Shown here piece after piece: positions 24,693 through 33,313 of a stretch of 54,713 nt of DNA (within the stretch, counting starts at the first letter, position 1; the number at the start of each line of letters is the position of its first letter). Source of the stretch: an uncultured Roseburia sp. (GTDB lineage Bacteria > Bacillota > Clostridia > Lachnospirales > Lachnospiraceae); the NCBI GenBank assembly GCA_947573605.1, contig CANPGM010000022.1, forward strand, positions 1-54,713, written 5' to 3'. A program made the translations under genes and the position numbers. Under the pieces are notes generated by a model that did no database searches, was not told the DNA's origin, and saw nothing but the letters and a program-made list of their open reading frames with translations.

Positions 24693-25757
24693 ATGAATGA
24701 TCTTGAGTGTTTTCAGCCGACAAGGGAACAATTCGGTATTTTCTGGAAGTATATCATGAATCCCAATATTACAGATATTGATTATAACGGAAGAGAATTA
24801 TGGCTGGCGGATTTGAAGAAAGGCCATTATAAAGCAAAGGAGGTAATCAGCGAGGCGTTCCTGGAACAGTTTACACATAATATCGGGAATTGTGTAAACA
24901 GGCAGTTCAACAAAGCAAATCGTGTTTTGGAGGCCGATACAAGAGAGCTTCGCATCAGTATTCTGCATCATTCGGTCGCCGTGTCCGGTACAAGTATCTG
25001 TATTCGAAAATCGCCGCCGATTATCAGAAGCCGTATTCGGGATATGATAGCATCCGGTTTTTGTGAGGAAAAAGTGCTTCATCTTCTGATTAACTGCGTA
25101 CTTGCAGGAATGAATTTTGTGGTAGGGGGAGAGCCCGGCCACGGTAAAACGGAGTTTACGAAGTTTTTAATGCAGTTTATTCCGCCTTCTCAGCGGGTTA
25201 TTACAATTGAAGACTCTCTCGAAATTCATTACAGCGCCATTAATCCGGGCAGCGACTGCGTGGAAATCCGGGTTGACGAGGATTTTGATTATACGGCTGC
25301 GATTAAGGCGTGCCTGCGTCAGAATCCAAAATGGCTGATTCTTTCGGAGGCAAGGTCTGTAGAGGTGACTTCGCTGTTGGAGCAGTGGAGTACGGGAGTA
25401 AAGGGATTTACCACAATTCATCTTGACGATCTTCGGAAGCTTCCCGACCGCATTCAAAACATGATGGACAATGTAAACGACGCAGACCGGATGGAAAATC
25501 GGATTTACCGATATGTCAATGTGGGCGTTCTTGTGAGGAAAAGGGAAGAAGAGGGAGGCCGCATTTCGCGTTATATGGATCAGATGTGTTTTTACAGCAG
25601 AGAAGGACAGGAGAATAAGATATATCTGTTGGTGAAAGACGGAGAACTGATTTCGAATGAGCTGCCGCCTGATATTGTGAGAAAGATGGAGGAGGAGCAT
25701 ATGGAAGATCCGTTTTTGTGTGATAAGTTCCAATGCTATATCGAGGAGGGAAGATAA
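24693..25757 (+). CDS. CpaF/TadA-family secretion ATPase
   Basis: 354 residues. Walker A GEPGHGKT at 146-153 (Lys152), Asp box ITIEDSLEIH near 170-179, a Walker B-like LILSEAR at 215-221, and the His box TTIH at 240-243. These are the four motifs of type II/IV secretion ATPases. The N-terminal domain (1-120) is shorter than in typical TadA. The usual GE(x)R after Walker B is SEAR here, keeping Glu and Arg. It should power assembly of the peptides encoded around it, working with the membrane protein that follows. Confidence 0.88.
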   Translation: MNDLECFQPTREQFGIFWKYIMNPNITDIDYNGRELWLADLKKGHYKAKEVISEAFLEQFTHNIGNCVNRQFNKANRVLEADTRELRISILHHSVAVSGTSICIRKSPPIIRSRIRDMIASGFCEEKVLHLLINCVLAGMNFVVGGEPGHGKTEFTKFLMQFIPPSQRVITIEDSLEIHYSAINPGSDCVEIRVDEDFDYTAAIKACLRQNPKWLILSEARSVEVTSLLEQWSTGVKGFTTIHLDDLRKLPDRIQNMMDNVNDADRMENRIYRYVNVGVLVRKREEEGGRISRYMDQMCFYSREGQENKIYLLVKDGELISNELPPDIVRKMEEEHMEDPFLCDKFQCYIEEGR

Positions 25758-25806
25758 GAGACGACTGAAAGAAAATGCCGTTAAAGCGGCGGAATGAGAG
25801 GTAAAA

Positions 25807-27333
25807 TTGAAAAATAGTGTAATACGATTATTAAATCCAAAGAATCTTCAGAGAGAAGTACATGTATACGGATATCATTTTTCCTGGAAGAATCAATTTG
25901 TTATATTTCTCTGCGCTTTTGCAGGAATGGCGGCGCTGGGAATTATATTTAAACTGTCGTTTCCTTTTACAGTTCTGATTCTGGCTGTGATGACGATGCT
26001 GCTTCCGGTCTTAATTTTAAATATGTACCGTCATATGTATGAACAAAAAAAATTTGCCGATGTAGTTACGTATATCGAGCAAATGATGTATTCGTTTCAG
26101 AAAAGCGGAAAAGTTAAGCTGGCGCTTATGGAGTGCGGCGAAGCTTTTGGAGACGGGGAGATGAAATCCGTAATTGAAAAGGCCGTTGCATATATTAATA
26201 AAGGGAAAGCCGGTTCGGGAGACGGTATTTTAAAAGAGGCTCTGATGATGATAGAAGCGCCTTACCGGTGCAGGAGAATGCACACCGCGCATGAGCTGCT
26301 GCTGAATGCGGAGGAGGACGGCGGGGAGGTTTTAAATTCAATTTCCCTGATTTTGGAGGATACGGAAAACTGGAAACGACGGGTTTATAAAATGCAGGCA
26401 GAGAAGAAACAGGGACATATGGACAATATTATCTCTATTTTGATTGCTACTGCGCTCTGCGCGCTTTGCCTGTACGTAATTGATTATATGCGGATTTTAT
26501 TTCGCTCGGACAGTGCCATTTACGTATTTAAGCATTTCGCCGTACAGCTTACGTCAGAAGTTTTTATATTGTTTTCCATGTTTATATTTGCAAAAAGCGC
26601 GGGCAGCCTGACCGGCGACTGGTTGAAAGAAGAGCAGTTTATAAAGAAAAACAGAATATTACAAATGTATAATGGGGTTAAAAATTATGATCATAAGAAA
26701 GAATTCTTAAAAAGTATATTATTTGCAATGCCTTTCTTTCTGTCGGCAGTTACTTTTTTCTTCTTATCTAAAAAAGGGCTCTGTATGCTCTTTCTTTTCG
26801 GAGCGGTATTTCTTCTTTTTCAGCATAAAATCGGTTATAAGCTTTCAAAACAGGATGTGACCAATGAAATTTATATTGCGTTACCGCAGTGGCTTATGGA
26901 TATGGCATTGCTCCTTCAGAATAATAATGTACAGGTTTCGATTATCAAATCGGCGGATCATGCGCCTGCGGTATTGCAGCCGGAACTTGCGGCTTTAACG
27001 GACCGGATTCGGAAGGAGCCGGATAAGCTTTCTGCTTATACCGGTTTCTGCGGGGATTTCTATATTCCCGAAGCGTTAAGCTGTATGAAAATGCTGCACT
27101 CGATATCGGAGTCGGGAATCGGGGATGCAAAAACGCAGATTCACAATTTACTCGGACACATTAATAAGCTTCAGAATCAGGCGGACAATAAAATAAACGA
27201 ACAGGCTCTTTTTAAAATGCGTATGATTTTCAGCTATCCGGTATTCGCGGCAGCAGTCAAAATGCTGGTGGATATGACGGTTGGTATGTTTGTATTGTTT
27301 CAGCTTATGGGAAGTGCAGGAGGGATTGTATGA
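25807..27333 (+). CDS. Fused TadB-TadC-like inner-membrane platform protein
   Basis: 508 residues from a TTG start after GAGAGG. Membrane segments near 30-50, 53-73, 206-226, 242-262, 303-321, 323-340 and 475-498. Between the second and third lies a soluble helical domain (75-200) with VVTYIEQMMYSFQKSGKVKL; between the sixth and seventh lies a second one (345-470) with ALPQWLMDMALLLQNNNVQV. Each resembles a T2SF half, and the order matches TadB followed by TadC, normally two genes. Immediately overlaps the next gene (ATGA). Assigned by topology and gene order; sequence similarity to the families is weak. Confidence 0.7.
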   Translation: MKNSVIRLLNPKNLQREVHVYGYHFSWKNQFVIFLCAFAGMAALGIIFKLSFPFTVLILAVMTMLLPVLILNMYRHMYEQKKFADVVTYIEQMMYSFQKSGKVKLALMECGEAFGDGEMKSVIEKAVAYINKGKAGSGDGILKEALMMIEAPYRCRRMHTAHELLLNAEEDGGEVLNSISLILEDTENWKRRVYKMQAEKKQGHMDNIISILIATALCALCLYVIDYMRILFRSDSAIYVFKHFAVQLTSEVFILFSMFIFAKSAGSLTGDWLKEEQFIKKNRILQMYNGVKNYDHKKEFLKSILFAMPFFLSAVTFFFLSKKGLCMLFLFGAVFLLFQHKIGYKLSKQDVTNEIYIALPQWLMDMALLLQNNNVQVSIIKSADHAPAVLQPELAALTDRIRKEPDKLSAYTGFCGDFYIPEALSCMKMLHSISESGIGDAKTQIHNLLGHINKLQNQADNKINEQALFKMRMIFSYPVFAAAVKMLVDMTVGMFVLFQLMGSAGGIV

Positions 27334-27665
27334 AGCATGTAATCGAAGCTTTCAGCGCGATCATCTATATTTCTATGACGCTGTTTGTAAGCGTTGCCAT
27401 TATAAGCGCAAGCCTTGATATCACGGCCGCAGCGCAGTATCGGGCAGATGTTACGGCAGAGCTGGAAAACAGTAATTTTAATCAGGAGGTAATTGATGCG
27501 TGTATTGCGCAGGCAGATGCGAAGGGATATATGCTTGAGATTACAGACTGTACTTATGATAACTATAATGATATCAATACGGCGGAGGTAGTTCTTACAT
27601 ACAAATATGAAATACCGCTGCTTGGAATTTCGGTAACAAAAACGACGCGGGGAATCGCGAGGTAG
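27330..27665 (+). CDS. TadE-like/pseudopilin-like protein
   Basis: 111 residues; ATG overlaps the previous stop. One N-terminal membrane helix (about 8-31, with AIIYISMTLFVSVAII) precedes a soluble C-terminal domain with ITAAAQYRADVTAELENSNF. The single-helix plus small extracytoplasmic domain layout is that of TadE/TadF minor pilins. No prepilin cleavage glycine is apparent. It likely forms part of the assembled surface structure or its base. Confidence 0.6.
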   Translation: MKHVIEAFSAIIYISMTLFVSVAIISASLDITAAAQYRADVTAELENSNFNQEVIDACIAQADAKGYMLEITDCTYDNYNDINTAEVVLTYKYEIPLLGISVTKTTRGIAR

Positions 27666-27687
27666 AAAAACAGAAAGGACTGATTTT

Positions 27688-27795
27688 TTGGGTGAAATCA
27701 TAAAGGAATACGGCGATGCATTTATTGCCGGGATTTTCGGAGGCTGCAGCGTCGCGGCTTTGATATATGTTTTTAACTATGTCACTTCGTTTTAA
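27688..27795 (+). CDS. Pilin-like short membrane peptide 2
   Basis: 35 residues from a TTG start, eight bases after AGAAAGGA. It reads MGEIIKEYGDAFIAGIFGGC, then a hydrophobic run and a short end (NYVTSF). The IIKEYG start matches the sister peptides and the EYG element of Flp pilins. Far below usual gene-calling limits; supported by the ribosome binding site, tight operon position and paralogy. Confidence 0.55.
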   Translation: MGEIIKEYGDAFIAGIFGGCSVAALIYVFNYVTSF

Positions 27796-27870
27796 AACGA
27801 TTCGAAACGAGAGCTGTCAGGCGCAGCAAAAACCGACAGGAGCAAAAGCTGCGCGGAAAAGAGGGAAGAT

Positions 27871-28017
27871 ATGAAGTATATATTAGAGCATTACGGAACA
27901 GGTATTTTAAGCGGAACGGCGGCGTTTCTTTTGCTGTCATTATTTTTCAGGATGTTGGAAGGCGGCGGCGCGCTGCATACACTGGTGACTTTGTATACAT
28001 CGGGAATCGCCGGATAA
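27871..28017 (+). CDS. Pilin-like short membrane peptide 3
   Basis: 48 residues with GAGGGAAG before the ATG. It starts MKYILEHYGTGILSGTAAFL, nearly the same as peptide 1, followed by a membrane helix and a short glycine-rich tail (GGGALHTLVTLYTSGIAG). Clearly a paralogue of the peptide at 24320. Confidence 0.65.
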   Translation: MKYILEHYGTGILSGTAAFLLLSLFFRMLEGGGALHTLVTLYTSGIAG

Positions 28018-28031
28018 GGAGCTGCTGCATA

Positions 28032-28520
28032 TTGAAATATATCATTGATTTATACGGGCGTTTTCTGCTTAGCGGGGCCGTATTGCTTTTGGTCTTTGTG
28101 CTGTTGTTTTCACGCATTAGCGATTCGGAAGGGAACAGAGGCGCATTTAAAATTATGGGCGCCGCTTTAGGGCTGACCAATGAAAGCGGGGGAGCCGGTA
28201 TTGATTTTGCTGTTTATCGAACGGAAAGTGAGAAAGAGGCTCCTTCCATTGTATATTCCTATGACGGTAAGCTCTATGCAAATGAGGCTGTTTTGCTGTC
28301 TGATTTTATCAGAGCCGTTGATTATAACAGCGGACCGTTGGAACTGCGCGTTTTACAGGTCACAGACAGTGCGTCAAACGATATAACATCGTGTTATGAC
28401 AGAAGGAACGGGAATATTTGCTTTCCGGCAGAAGGAATGAACCGGATTACGCTTGCTGCAAAGGATTCGTCAAATAAAAAGTATACCTGTACGATTGAGG
28501 TACCGGTCAATCGGAGATAG
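28032..28520 (+). CDS. Pilin-like membrane protein 4 with C-terminal beta-rich domain
   Basis: 162 residues from a TTG start, AAGGAG ten bases upstream overlapping the previous stop. The N-terminus MKYIIDLYGRFLLSGAVLLL belongs to the same paralogous set. After the helix comes a soluble domain (about 55-162) with alternating hydrophobic pattern (LELRVLQVTDSASNDIT, then NRITLAAKDSSNKKYTCTIE) that resembles an Ig-like fold. It may be the set's long member, displayed at a tip or on the surface. Function not recognised. Confidence 0.65.
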   Translation: MKYIIDLYGRFLLSGAVLLLVFVLLFSRISDSEGNRGAFKIMGAALGLTNESGGAGIDFAVYRTESEKEAPSIVYSYDGKLYANEAVLLSDFIRAVDYNSGPLELRVLQVTDSASNDITSCYDRRNGNICFPAEGMNRITLAAKDSSNKKYTCTIEVPVNRR

Positions 28521-28570
28521 GCTCGATTTTCGGAATCCTGGGATCTGTGGCTGTGGCATGGAGGATTGAA

Positions 28571-29185
28571 ATGAAGAATGTAATTTTAATTGCAGTATAT
28601 ATGACACTTGCAGCGCTGACGTTCGGTATTGTGATGGCGCTGCATGGAAGGGAGGCGAGAGGAATGGAACTTTCGGATTATCTATCTTCTGCTGTAGAGG
28701 AAACGGTTGAGAACTGTATGCTGGAAAAGAACTATGAAGTAAAAGAGGACGATCTTTTTCTTACGGATTTTATGGAAAGTTTTGCGGCGGGATTGGATAC
28801 GAAATCGGATTTAACATTAAAAGTTTTAAGGGCGGATGCCGACAGCGGACTTTTATCCGTGGAAGCGGAAGAAAACTATGAACATCTAAACGGAAGACGA
28901 GGTACGGTTGGAGGTGTAAAAACGGTTATTTTTAACCGGCTTTTTCAGGAACCGCTGAAAAGCCATCAGGTATGCTTTTATCTTTCCGCAGATGATATGA
29001 CGGGCGGGCAAAACTGTTATAAGACCTATTGCGTCGCGGAAGGTGATTTGATAACGGCTCCTTTAGAGCCGCTGTGCGACGGAGCGCAATTTAACGGATG
29101 GAGGGATATAAACGGATATCTGGCCGATTTTACTGAAGCAGTGACGGAAGAAAGAATTTATTATGCCGATTGGAGGCGGGATTAA
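28571..29185 (+). CDS. Minor pilin-like protein ending in an InlB-B-type repeat
   Basis: 204 residues; ATG 28571 was chosen for GGAGG at 28560-28564, over a GTG 24 bases earlier. One membrane helix (about 4-24) and a TadE-like N-terminal part precede a soluble domain. The last 45 residues follow the Listeria-Bacteroides/InlB B-repeat pattern: a YxVxxGD start, a PLxxLCDGAQFNGW middle, and a DFTEAVTEERIYYADW end. That beta-grasp-like repeat is common in surface adhesins. It suggests an adhesive or anchoring role at the tip; inference. Confidence 0.6.
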   Translation: MKNVILIAVYMTLAALTFGIVMALHGREARGMELSDYLSSAVEETVENCMLEKNYEVKEDDLFLTDFMESFAAGLDTKSDLTLKVLRADADSGLLSVEAEENYEHLNGRRGTVGGVKTVIFNRLFQEPLKSHQVCFYLSADDMTGGQNCYKTYCVAEGDLITAPLEPLCDGAQFNGWRDINGYLADFTEAVTEERIYYADWRRD

Positions 29186-29496
29186 CGAGGTTGTTCCTAA
29201 GTTCCAGCCGGTTTTGTTTTTCCATACCAAAGCCCTCGAATCCGGAATCCCTTCTGTAAATCTGTATCATCATACGATAGCAGCATTCTCAATCAGGCCC
29301 GTTTTGTTTTACCGGCGCGGATGCTGGAAGCGATAAACACTTTTTCATAAAGAAAGGGGATTCACATTCTAAGAAAAAATGTTAAAATAGATTCATATAT
29401 AGTTGTTTATACGCAAAAGTGAAGAGAGGAAAAGGTTGAAAGAAAAGCGCTTTTAACCTCATAAAAAGCCGATGAAACGGCAGGATGAGAGGAAAA
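29186..29496 (+). promoter_or_regulatory. Intergenic region with probable promoter of the adenosine deaminase gene
   Basis: No gene. TTCACA (29361-29366) and TAAAAT (29383-29388) with a 16-base spacer form a fair promoter about 110 bases before the start codon. No terminator with a clear stem and T-run was found for the Tad-like locus; several T-rich stretches (GTTTTGTTTTT at 29212) could contribute. Confidence 0.5.
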
Positions 29497-30471
29497 ATGG
29501 ATCGGAAAACAATACTGGAATTACCCAAAATAGAACTGCACAGCCATTTGGACGGATCGCTTAGTATAGGGGCGGTCCGGACGCTGTTGGGAAGAACTGT
29601 AGAGCCGGAGGAGCTTATGGTGGCGGAAGACTGTAAAAGCCTTGCGGAATATCTGGAAAAATTTAATGTTCCGCTTGCCTGTCTCCAGACGACGGAGGGT
29701 TTGAAACGAGGCGGGTACGATTTTATGGAACAGATATCTTCCGAAGGCTTGAAATATGCGGAAGTACGGTTTGCCCCGCAGTTTTCAACAAGCGGAGGAC
29801 TGTCGCTGCGCCAGGTCATAGAGTCCGTCCTGGAAGGGCTCGAACGGGGAAAAAAGGAGTTCGGAACGGATTATCAGGTGATTGTCTGCGCCATGCGCCA
29901 TCAGAGCGAAGAGGAAAATGCTGCCATGTTAAAAACTGCGAGAGAGTACTTAGGCTTCGGCGTCTGTGCAGCGGATTTGGCGGGAGACGAAGCTGCGTAT
30001 CCGATGACGGAATTTCTTTCTTTATTTGAAAAAGTAAAAAGACTGGAAATGCCGTTTACGCTTCATGCGGGAGAATGCGGCAGCGTGGAAAATATCATCG
30101 CGTCTGTTGCCTGCGGAGCAAAACGAATCGGGCACGGAATTGCAATGCGGGGACATAACGAGGCAAAACGTCTCTGTAAGGAAAATCGAATCGGCGTTGA
30201 AATGTGTCCGATCAGCAATCTTCAAACAAAAGCAGTTTTGGACGGCAGCATGTATCCGATTCGCGAATTTTTGGACGAGGGACTTCTGGTAACGCTTAAC
30301 ACAGATAATCGGACCGTCAGCAATACATCCGTTACAAAGGAAATAGAACACGTTCAGGCGAATTACGGTGTGACGGATGAAGAAATAATACAAATGCAGA
30401 AAAACGCGGTTGAGGTTTCCTTTGCACCGGAGGAACAAAAGGAGCGGATGCGCGGTTGGTTTCCGGGCTGA
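29497..30471 (+). CDS. add: Adenosine deaminase
   Basis: 324 residues; ATG 29497 sits behind GAGAGG, which lies within the longer reading from 29485. It hydrolyses adenosine (and deoxyadenosine) to inosine. The zinc site is HSHLDGS (His15, His17), LHAGE with the catalytic Glu, the RIGHG histidine and the aspartate in NTDN; EMCPISNLQT is also characteristic. Slightly shorter than the usual 330-350 residues but complete. Role: purine salvage. Confidence 0.93.
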   Translation: MDRKTILELPKIELHSHLDGSLSIGAVRTLLGRTVEPEELMVAEDCKSLAEYLEKFNVPLACLQTTEGLKRGGYDFMEQISSEGLKYAEVRFAPQFSTSGGLSLRQVIESVLEGLERGKKEFGTDYQVIVCAMRHQSEEENAAMLKTAREYLGFGVCAADLAGDEAAYPMTEFLSLFEKVKRLEMPFTLHAGECGSVENIIASVACGAKRIGHGIAMRGHNEAKRLCKENRIGVEMCPISNLQTKAVLDGSMYPIREFLDEGLLVTLNTDNRTVSNTSVTKEIEHVQANYGVTDEEIIQMQKNAVEVSFAPEEQKERMRGWFPG

Positions 30472-30513
30472 AAGAAGTTATTTCCAACAATTTAGAAAGG
30501 CATTAATGTAATC

Positions 30514-31992
30514 ATGAAAATCGGATTTGACAATGAAAAATATTTAAAGGTTCAGTCGGAGCGGATCAGGGAACGGATCGAGCAGTTTGGCGGCAGGCTT
30601 TATCTGGAATTTGGGGGAAAGCTGTTTGACGATTACCATGCTTCGAGGGTGATGCCGGGGTTTGAACCGGACAGTAAATTAAAAATGCTGCTGCAGCTTT
30701 CGGATATGGCGGAAATTGTGATTGTAATCAGCGCATGGGATATTGAAAAGAACAAGGTACGCGGTGATTTGGGCATTACCTATGATTTGGACGTATTGCG
30801 TCTGATCGAAGAGTTCGAAAAAAAAGGTCTTTATGTCGGCAGTGTCGTCATTACCCACTATGCGGGGCAGAGCGGAGCGGATCAGCTTCGGGCCAGACTT
30901 CGGAAAAAGCGGATGAAGGTTTACAGGCATTATACAATTGAAGGATATCCTTCCAATATTCCTCTGATTGTCAGCGAAGACGGTTTCGGAAAAAACGATT
31001 ACATCGAGACGAAACGGCCGCTTGCCGTGGTAACGGCTCCTGGGCCGGGCAGCGGAAAGATGGCGACTTGCCTTTCGCAGCTTTATCACGAAAAGCTGCG
31101 CGGAAACAAAGCGGGCTACGCAAAATTTGAAACGTTTCCCATCTGGAACATACCGCTTAAGCATCCGATCAATCTGGCTTATGAGGCGGCGACGGCGGAT
31201 TTGAACGATATTAATATGATTGATCCGTTTCATTTGGAAGCCTATGGCGTGACTGCCGTAAATTATAACCGTGATATTGAAATTTTCCCGGTTTTGAATG
31301 CGATTCTGGAAGGGATTTACGGGGAAAACACCTATTATAAATCGCCGACCGATATGGGCGTGAATATGGCGGGTAGCTGCATTATCGACGAGGAGGCCTG
31401 CTGCGAGGCGTCGGCGATGGAAATTATCAGGCGCTATTACGGAGCATTGAATAAAGCGGCCAAAGAGGAATGCGGCGAAAATGAACTTTATAAAATAGAA
31501 GTTTTGATGAAACAGGCCAAAATAACAACCGACGACCGCAAGGTAACGGTTGCGGCAAAGCAGCGGGCGAAAGAGGAGGGAGCGCCTTGCGCTGCGATCG
31601 AGCTGCCGGACGGTGCGGTGATTACGGCCGGAACCTCGGATTTTCTCGGCGCTTCCGCTGCGTTGCTTTTGAACGCGTTGAAGTATCTGGCAGGCATTGA
31701 TCATGACAGAAAGCTCATTGATCCGACGGCGATAGAGCCGATTCAGGATTTGAAAGTACGTTTTCTTGGAAACCGCAATCCGAGGCTTCATACGGATGAG
31801 GTGCTGGTTGCGCTTTCTCTTGCATCGACCGGGAATGAGGACGCCGCAAGTGCGCTCGAACAGCTTCCGGGACTTAAAGGCTGTCAGGTGCATACTTCTG
31901 TTATGCTTTCCGATGTGGACAGCAAAATTTTTAAAAGACTTGGGGTGGATTTGACAAGCGAGCCGGTAAGAACCGGAATCAGGCTGTATTAA
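30514..31992 (+). CDS. DUF1846 family protein
   Basis: 492 residues, the usual length. Starts MKIGFDNEKYLKVQSERIRE and contains GRLYLEFGGKLFDDYHASRV, VVTAPGPGSGKMATCLSQLY (a P-loop-like glycine stretch) and PSNIPLIVSEDGFGKNDYIE. The family is conserved across Firmicutes; a structure is known but the biochemical role is not established. It begins 42 bases after add and may share its promoter. Confidence 0.88.
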   Translation: MKIGFDNEKYLKVQSERIRERIEQFGGRLYLEFGGKLFDDYHASRVMPGFEPDSKLKMLLQLSDMAEIVIVISAWDIEKNKVRGDLGITYDLDVLRLIEEFEKKGLYVGSVVITHYAGQSGADQLRARLRKKRMKVYRHYTIEGYPSNIPLIVSEDGFGKNDYIETKRPLAVVTAPGPGSGKMATCLSQLYHEKLRGNKAGYAKFETFPIWNIPLKHPINLAYEAATADLNDINMIDPFHLEAYGVTAVNYNRDIEIFPVLNAILEGIYGENTYYKSPTDMGVNMAGSCIIDEEACCEASAMEIIRRYYGALNKAAKEECGENELYKIEVLMKQAKITTDDRKVTVAAKQRAKEEGAPCAAIELPDGAVITAGTSDFLGASAALLLNALKYLAGIDHDRKLIDPTAIEPIQDLKVRFLGNRNPRLHTDEVLVALSLASTGNEDAASALEQLPGLKGCQVHTSVMLSDVDSKIFKRLGVDLTSEPVRTGIRLY

Positions 31993-32101
31993 TCTATCGG
32001 ACACCTTATTTTTCCTATTTACAAACACAGAAAAAAAGCGGATAATAGAAATCAATAAGCTACCGATAAATTTTTAATCAAGGAAAGCAGCAGGTATACA
32101 T

Positions 32102-32866
32102 ATGGAAATCAAAAGACTGAATGATAATCAGATTCGTTGCGCTCTGACCGAGGAAGAAATCGAGGATATGGGCTTTAGCATTGACGATATTATCGGAAAT
32201 ACAGAAACAACGCAGAAGTTTATGCATGTGGTTCTGAATATGGTCGAAGAGCAGGAGCAGATCGATATGGACAGGCTTTCGCCGATGGTGCGCGCAGAGC
32301 TTTTACAGGATCACAGTATGGCGATTACGTTCGGCGGTGAATCCGATAATAATTTTAAAAACCTGCTGGATCTGGTGAATCAGTTAATGAGCCAGATGAA
32401 GCCGGAAAAATTGGAAGAACTGCGGTACATGAGCAGAGAGGAAAGAGAGAGCTCAATAGAAGAATTTTTAAGCGAGCTTGAAGAAAAGCTAAGAGAGCAG
32501 GCAAGAGAAGCGGCGGAAACAGGCGGTAAAACGGAAGTTTCCGAAGCGGATGCAGACGACGGTATATTTCAGATTTCGGCTCCGCTTGTCCTGGAATTTG
32601 GAGAGTTGGACGATGTGATTCGTATGAGCAGACTGTTCCGTGAGGCAGAGCGTCTGCCGCAGAGTTCTTTGTATAAGCAAAACAGAAGATATTATCTGCT
32701 GTTGGATTTTATTACCTTTTCCAAAGCGGAGCTTGGGCCGTTTGCTTTTGCGGCAATCGAGTATGACAGCGCTCATTTTTCCGATCCGGCGCGTGCGGCG
32801 TTCGTAATCGAACACGGAAAATGTATTATGAAAAATGAGGCGCTTCAGATGTTGATGCAATTGTAA
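32102..32866 (+). CDS. mecA: Adaptor protein MecA
   Basis: 254 residues. The N-terminal substrate-binding domain starts MEIKRLNDNQIRCALTEEEI; the C-terminal ClpC-binding domain includes FGELDDVIRMSRLF and is rich in aromatic residues (RRYYLLLDFITF). An acidic, coiled linker joins them. MecA delivers substrates to the ClpC protease and counteracts aggregates. A weak AAGGAAAG precedes the ATG. No terminator was found after it. Confidence 0.9.
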   Translation: MEIKRLNDNQIRCALTEEEIEDMGFSIDDIIGNTETTQKFMHVVLNMVEEQEQIDMDRLSPMVRAELLQDHSMAITFGGESDNNFKNLLDLVNQLMSQMKPEKLEELRYMSREERESSIEEFLSELEEKLREQAREAAETGGKTEVSEADADDGIFQISAPLVLEFGELDDVIRMSRLFREAERLPQSSLYKQNRRYYLLLDFITFSKAELGPFAFAAIEYDSAHFSDPARAAFVIEHGKCIMKNEALQMLMQL

Positions 32867-32949
32867 AAGGTAAATAAACAGTAATTTGTAAATAGACAAT
32901 AGTGATAAAAATTCCGATTAAAATTAGTTAATATGCCGAATATTTTATA

Positions 32950-32978
32950 CTGTCAATCTCCACAAGATATGCTATTAT
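32950..32978 (+). promoter_or_regulatory. Promoter upstream of the 60-residue ORF and V-ATPase genes
   Basis: CTGTCA (32950-32955) and TATTAT (32973-32978) with a 17-base spacer. It is the only good promoter found before the V-ATPase operon, so the whole operon may start here. Confidence 0.65.
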
Positions 32979-33044
32979 AGTTTAGGCACGACACAAGTTA
33001 TTGATTGTGCGTCGGTTTAAAAAGAGTGGAAATGGAGATTGGTT

Positions 33045-33227
33045 ATGGACAGAAAGCAGTTATTGGAATTGGAAGAGGCAAAAAAGGAATTGCTGGTTTT
33101 GGCTTATCGGATGAAGAGAGAGCATCCGCATATGTCTCCGGTCGGTATTGAGACGGAAATGTATGCGGCATTGATGGCGGAAATCAGCGATATTAACAGC
33201 AGAATTCAAATGAGTGCGGAAGCATAG
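33045..33227 (+). CDS. Small conserved protein of unknown function
   Basis: 60 residues; ATG 33045 follows GGAGA by 6 bases, so the longer TTG reading from 33039 is not preferred. Helical, charged, without membrane segment; its middle reads AYRMKREHPHMSPVGIETEM. Not assigned to a family. It sits directly behind the promoter and before a hairpin that precedes the V-ATPase genes. Confidence 0.6.
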   Translation: MDRKQLLELEEAKKELLVLAYRMKREHPHMSPVGIETEMYAALMAEISDINSRIQMSAEA

Positions 33228-33245
33228 GATCATAACAATCATACA

Positions 33246-33279
33246 GGCAGTTTTCCCTGGAACGGGCAGACTGCCTTTT
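33246..33279 (+). terminator. Weak terminator or attenuator before the V-ATPase operon
   Basis: GGCAG pairs with CTGCC, with an inner CCC/GGG, followed by TTTTG. The stem is interrupted and the T-run is short. Since no promoter is seen between it and 33314, it probably acts as a partial terminator. Confidence 0.5.
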
Positions 33280-33313
33280 GCCATGTATAAAGGCGTTTTA
33301 AGAGGGTTCCATT

